Assembly (NCBI GenBank): GCA_963812965.1 | Contig: CAWEXG010000012.1 | Span: 124,001 to 188,000, forward strand | Source of the DNA: DASXMT01 sp963812965 | Lineage (GTDB): Bacteria; Actinomycetota; Acidimicrobiia; Acidimicrobiales; RAAP-2 | Direction: 5' to 3' | DNA: 64,000 nt | Shown here: piece by piece, positions 62,858-64,000 of the stretch | Numbering within the stretch: the stretch's first letter is position 1 | How the letters are laid out: each line of letters begins with the position of its first letter | Notes under the pieces: generated by a model | The model's database searches: none | Seen by the model: the letters and a program-made list of their open reading frames with translations, nothing else | Told to the model about the DNA's origin: nothing | Program-made: the position numbers and the translations under genes

Positions 62858-64000
62858 TTACGGGACCACCACATTGATGAATGCCAGGAACGCGTAGCCC
62901 ACCATGCCGATAGCGGCGATCACCAGGACCACTCGTTCCACGCCATGGCGGGAGGTCCACATAGAAGCCCCGATGACCAGGGGAAACGCGCTGAGTGCGT
63001 ACCGTTCGAAGGAGTCCAGGTTGGAAGAGGTGAGCGAGACGGCCAGGACGGCAGCAGCGAACGCGCCGTAGGAGACCGGGAGCTTGCGGAAGACCACCAC
63101 CAACAGCACCAGGCTCAGGATCACCCACGGGATGTGCGACGCGCTGCCGAAGTGATGGCCATGCAGCACTGAGGCCAGGTTGTGCCCGATGGTCCGGAAC
63201 GGTTCGGTGAGTGTTCCCCGGTGACCACCCTGCTCTTGCACCTTGAGCGGGAGCAAGGCGTCACCGAAGTTCGAGCCCACCCACAACAAGAAAGCCCCCA
63301 TGCCCGCCACCGGCGCCAAGACGGCAGCCGTCATCGCCGTCACCCGGGGCAAGGAGGTCCGACCCAGGGAACGGTCGGCGCTCCACGTCCTCCACGCCTC
63401 GATCAGAGCCGGGACCACCAGGAGCACCCCGATGGGACGCACTGCTCCGGCGACGAGCCCGGCTGCTGCCGCCCACCACCACTGCTTCGACCGGAGGGCC
63501 ACGAACGCCACCGTTGTACACAGGAGCAGGGTTCCCTCCGCGTAGCCGAGCACCAAGGTGTAGGCCGGAGGAGCCAGAGCGAACAGCCACACGGTACGCC
63601 GGGCGAGCTCCCGGTCCCCGGTCTCCCGCTGCACCAGGATGACCAGGACCGCCATGCCGGCCAACGCAGAGAGGTTGGCCAGGAGCACCAGCCCAGCACT
63701 CGGACCGACTCCCGGGACCCAGCCGATCACCCGTGCCAGCAGCGGGACCACCGGGAAGAAGCGGAGCGACTGCTGCCCGGACGCGGCGTACCCGTGCTTG
63801 GCGATGGAGAGGTACCAACCTGCGTCCCACCCGAGCAGCCCTTGGTGCACACGGGTCACCGCAGCGGGGTTCTTCGGTCGGACTCGGGCGACGACGTGGT
63901 CGGCCACCACCAGGGTGAGCACCACCAGTACCCGGCTCAGTACCCACGCCGGGAGTGCCACCCGTGCAGCACGGCCGAGAGCCCGCCATCTGGTCCTCAC
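62858..64000 (-). CDS. PIG-V-like GT-C mannosyltransferase
   Basis: A 380-residue membrane glycosyltransferase with 'GLLGWDAGWYLSIAKHGYA' and 'SLRFFPVVPLLARVIGW', the catalytic loop motifs of PIG-V-type enzymes, and about nine spans. The GTG at 63998-64000 lies exactly at the window end, so the gene may begin further upstream outside the window. It is the second PIG-V-like enzyme here, after the gene at 12.6-13.8 kb, with low similarity outside the motifs. It closes the envelope-glycan block. Confidence 0.82.
   Translation of the reverse strand: MRTRWRALGRAARVALPAWVLSRVLVVLTLVVADHVVARVRPKNPAAVTRVHQGLLGWDAGWYLSIAKHGYAASGQQSLRFFPVVPLLARVIGWVPGVGPSAGLVLLANLSALAGMAVLVILVQRETGDRELARRTVWLFALAPPAYTLVLGYAEGTLLLCTTVAFVALRSKQWWWAAAAGLVAGAVRPIGVLLVVPALIEAWRTWSADRSLGRTSLPRVTAMTAAVLAPVAGMGAFLLWVGSNFGDALLPLKVQEQGGHRGTLTEPFRTIGHNLASVLHGHHFGSASHIPWVILSLVLLVVVFRKLPVSYGAFAAAVLAVSLTSSNLDSFERYALSAFPLVIGASMWTSRHGVERVVLVIAAIGMVGYAFLAFINVVVP

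Overview
The window is a high-GC bacterial chromosome segment, most likely from an actinobacterium of the Acidimicrobiia type. The evidence is the conserved order uvrC-rapZ-yvcK-gap-pgk-tpiA-secG, a pyrG/recN/nadK/tlyA/xerD housekeeping block, MptB-like and AftD-like GT-C enzymes that make actinobacterial wall mannan or arabinan, and frequent GTG starts with GTGA overlaps. The assignment to a class is inference; no rRNA gene is present.

Layout. (1) 1-8.5 kb, minus strand: a DksA-like protein, XerD-type recombinase, Nudix hydrolase, CTP synthase, RecN, NAD kinase, TlyA, a Lys/Ala-tailed phasin-like protein and a HAD phosphatase, mostly in one tightly packed cluster. (2) 8.6-17.6 kb: a DoxX-Rieske fusion, a SnoaL-like protein, a membrane protein, three GT-C mannosyltransferase-like genes (the third frameshifted), a NiCoT nickel/cobalt permease and a RibD/DHFR-like reductase. 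(3) 17.7-36.0 kb: an integrated island inserted at the 3' end of a tRNA-Leu(GAG) gene. It carries a serine recombinase, a Rep_trans replication initiator and mainly defence or toxin-antitoxin cargo. (4) 36-45 kb: a peptide-type solute-binding protein, the glycolytic cluster, yvcK, rapZ and uvrC, with whiA missing from its usual place. (5) 45-52.4 kb: nadA behind a structured leader, then uvrA, uvrB and coaE. (6) 52.4-64 kb: an envelope-glycan block with a methyltransferase, a giant AftD-like arabinofuranosyltransferase (frameshifted), a GT4 glycosyltransferase, a flippase, a Glf-like FAD enzyme and a PIG-V-like transferase.

The island is the most interesting part. Copies of a sequence that starts with the tRNA 3' end (TGGTGTCGGAGG or a close variant) recur in one orientation near 17.71, 18.82, 19.02, 22.54, 23.41 and 29.47 kb and in the tRNA at 36.0 kb. 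They divide the island into modules: a DUF3800-like gene; VapBC plus a TOTE-type primase-helicase; a second, broken toxin-antitoxin pair; a complete three-gene Shango-type anti-phage system; and a last module with a large zinc-ribbon-repeat nuclease, Phd/Doc, Rep and the recombinase. Three copies continue in the recombinase reading frame into a conserved 27-codon tail with a stop. This suggests that the phage-type attachment site lies inside the 3' end of the integrase gene, so integration into the tRNA replaces the protein's C-terminus.

Several otherwise conserved genes carry single-base frameshifts (recN 3' end, the GT-C gene at 14465, the TOTE protein at 20962, a toxin at 23083, the AftD-like gene at 53986). 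This looks either like residual assembly indels or real decay; the sequence alone cannot decide.
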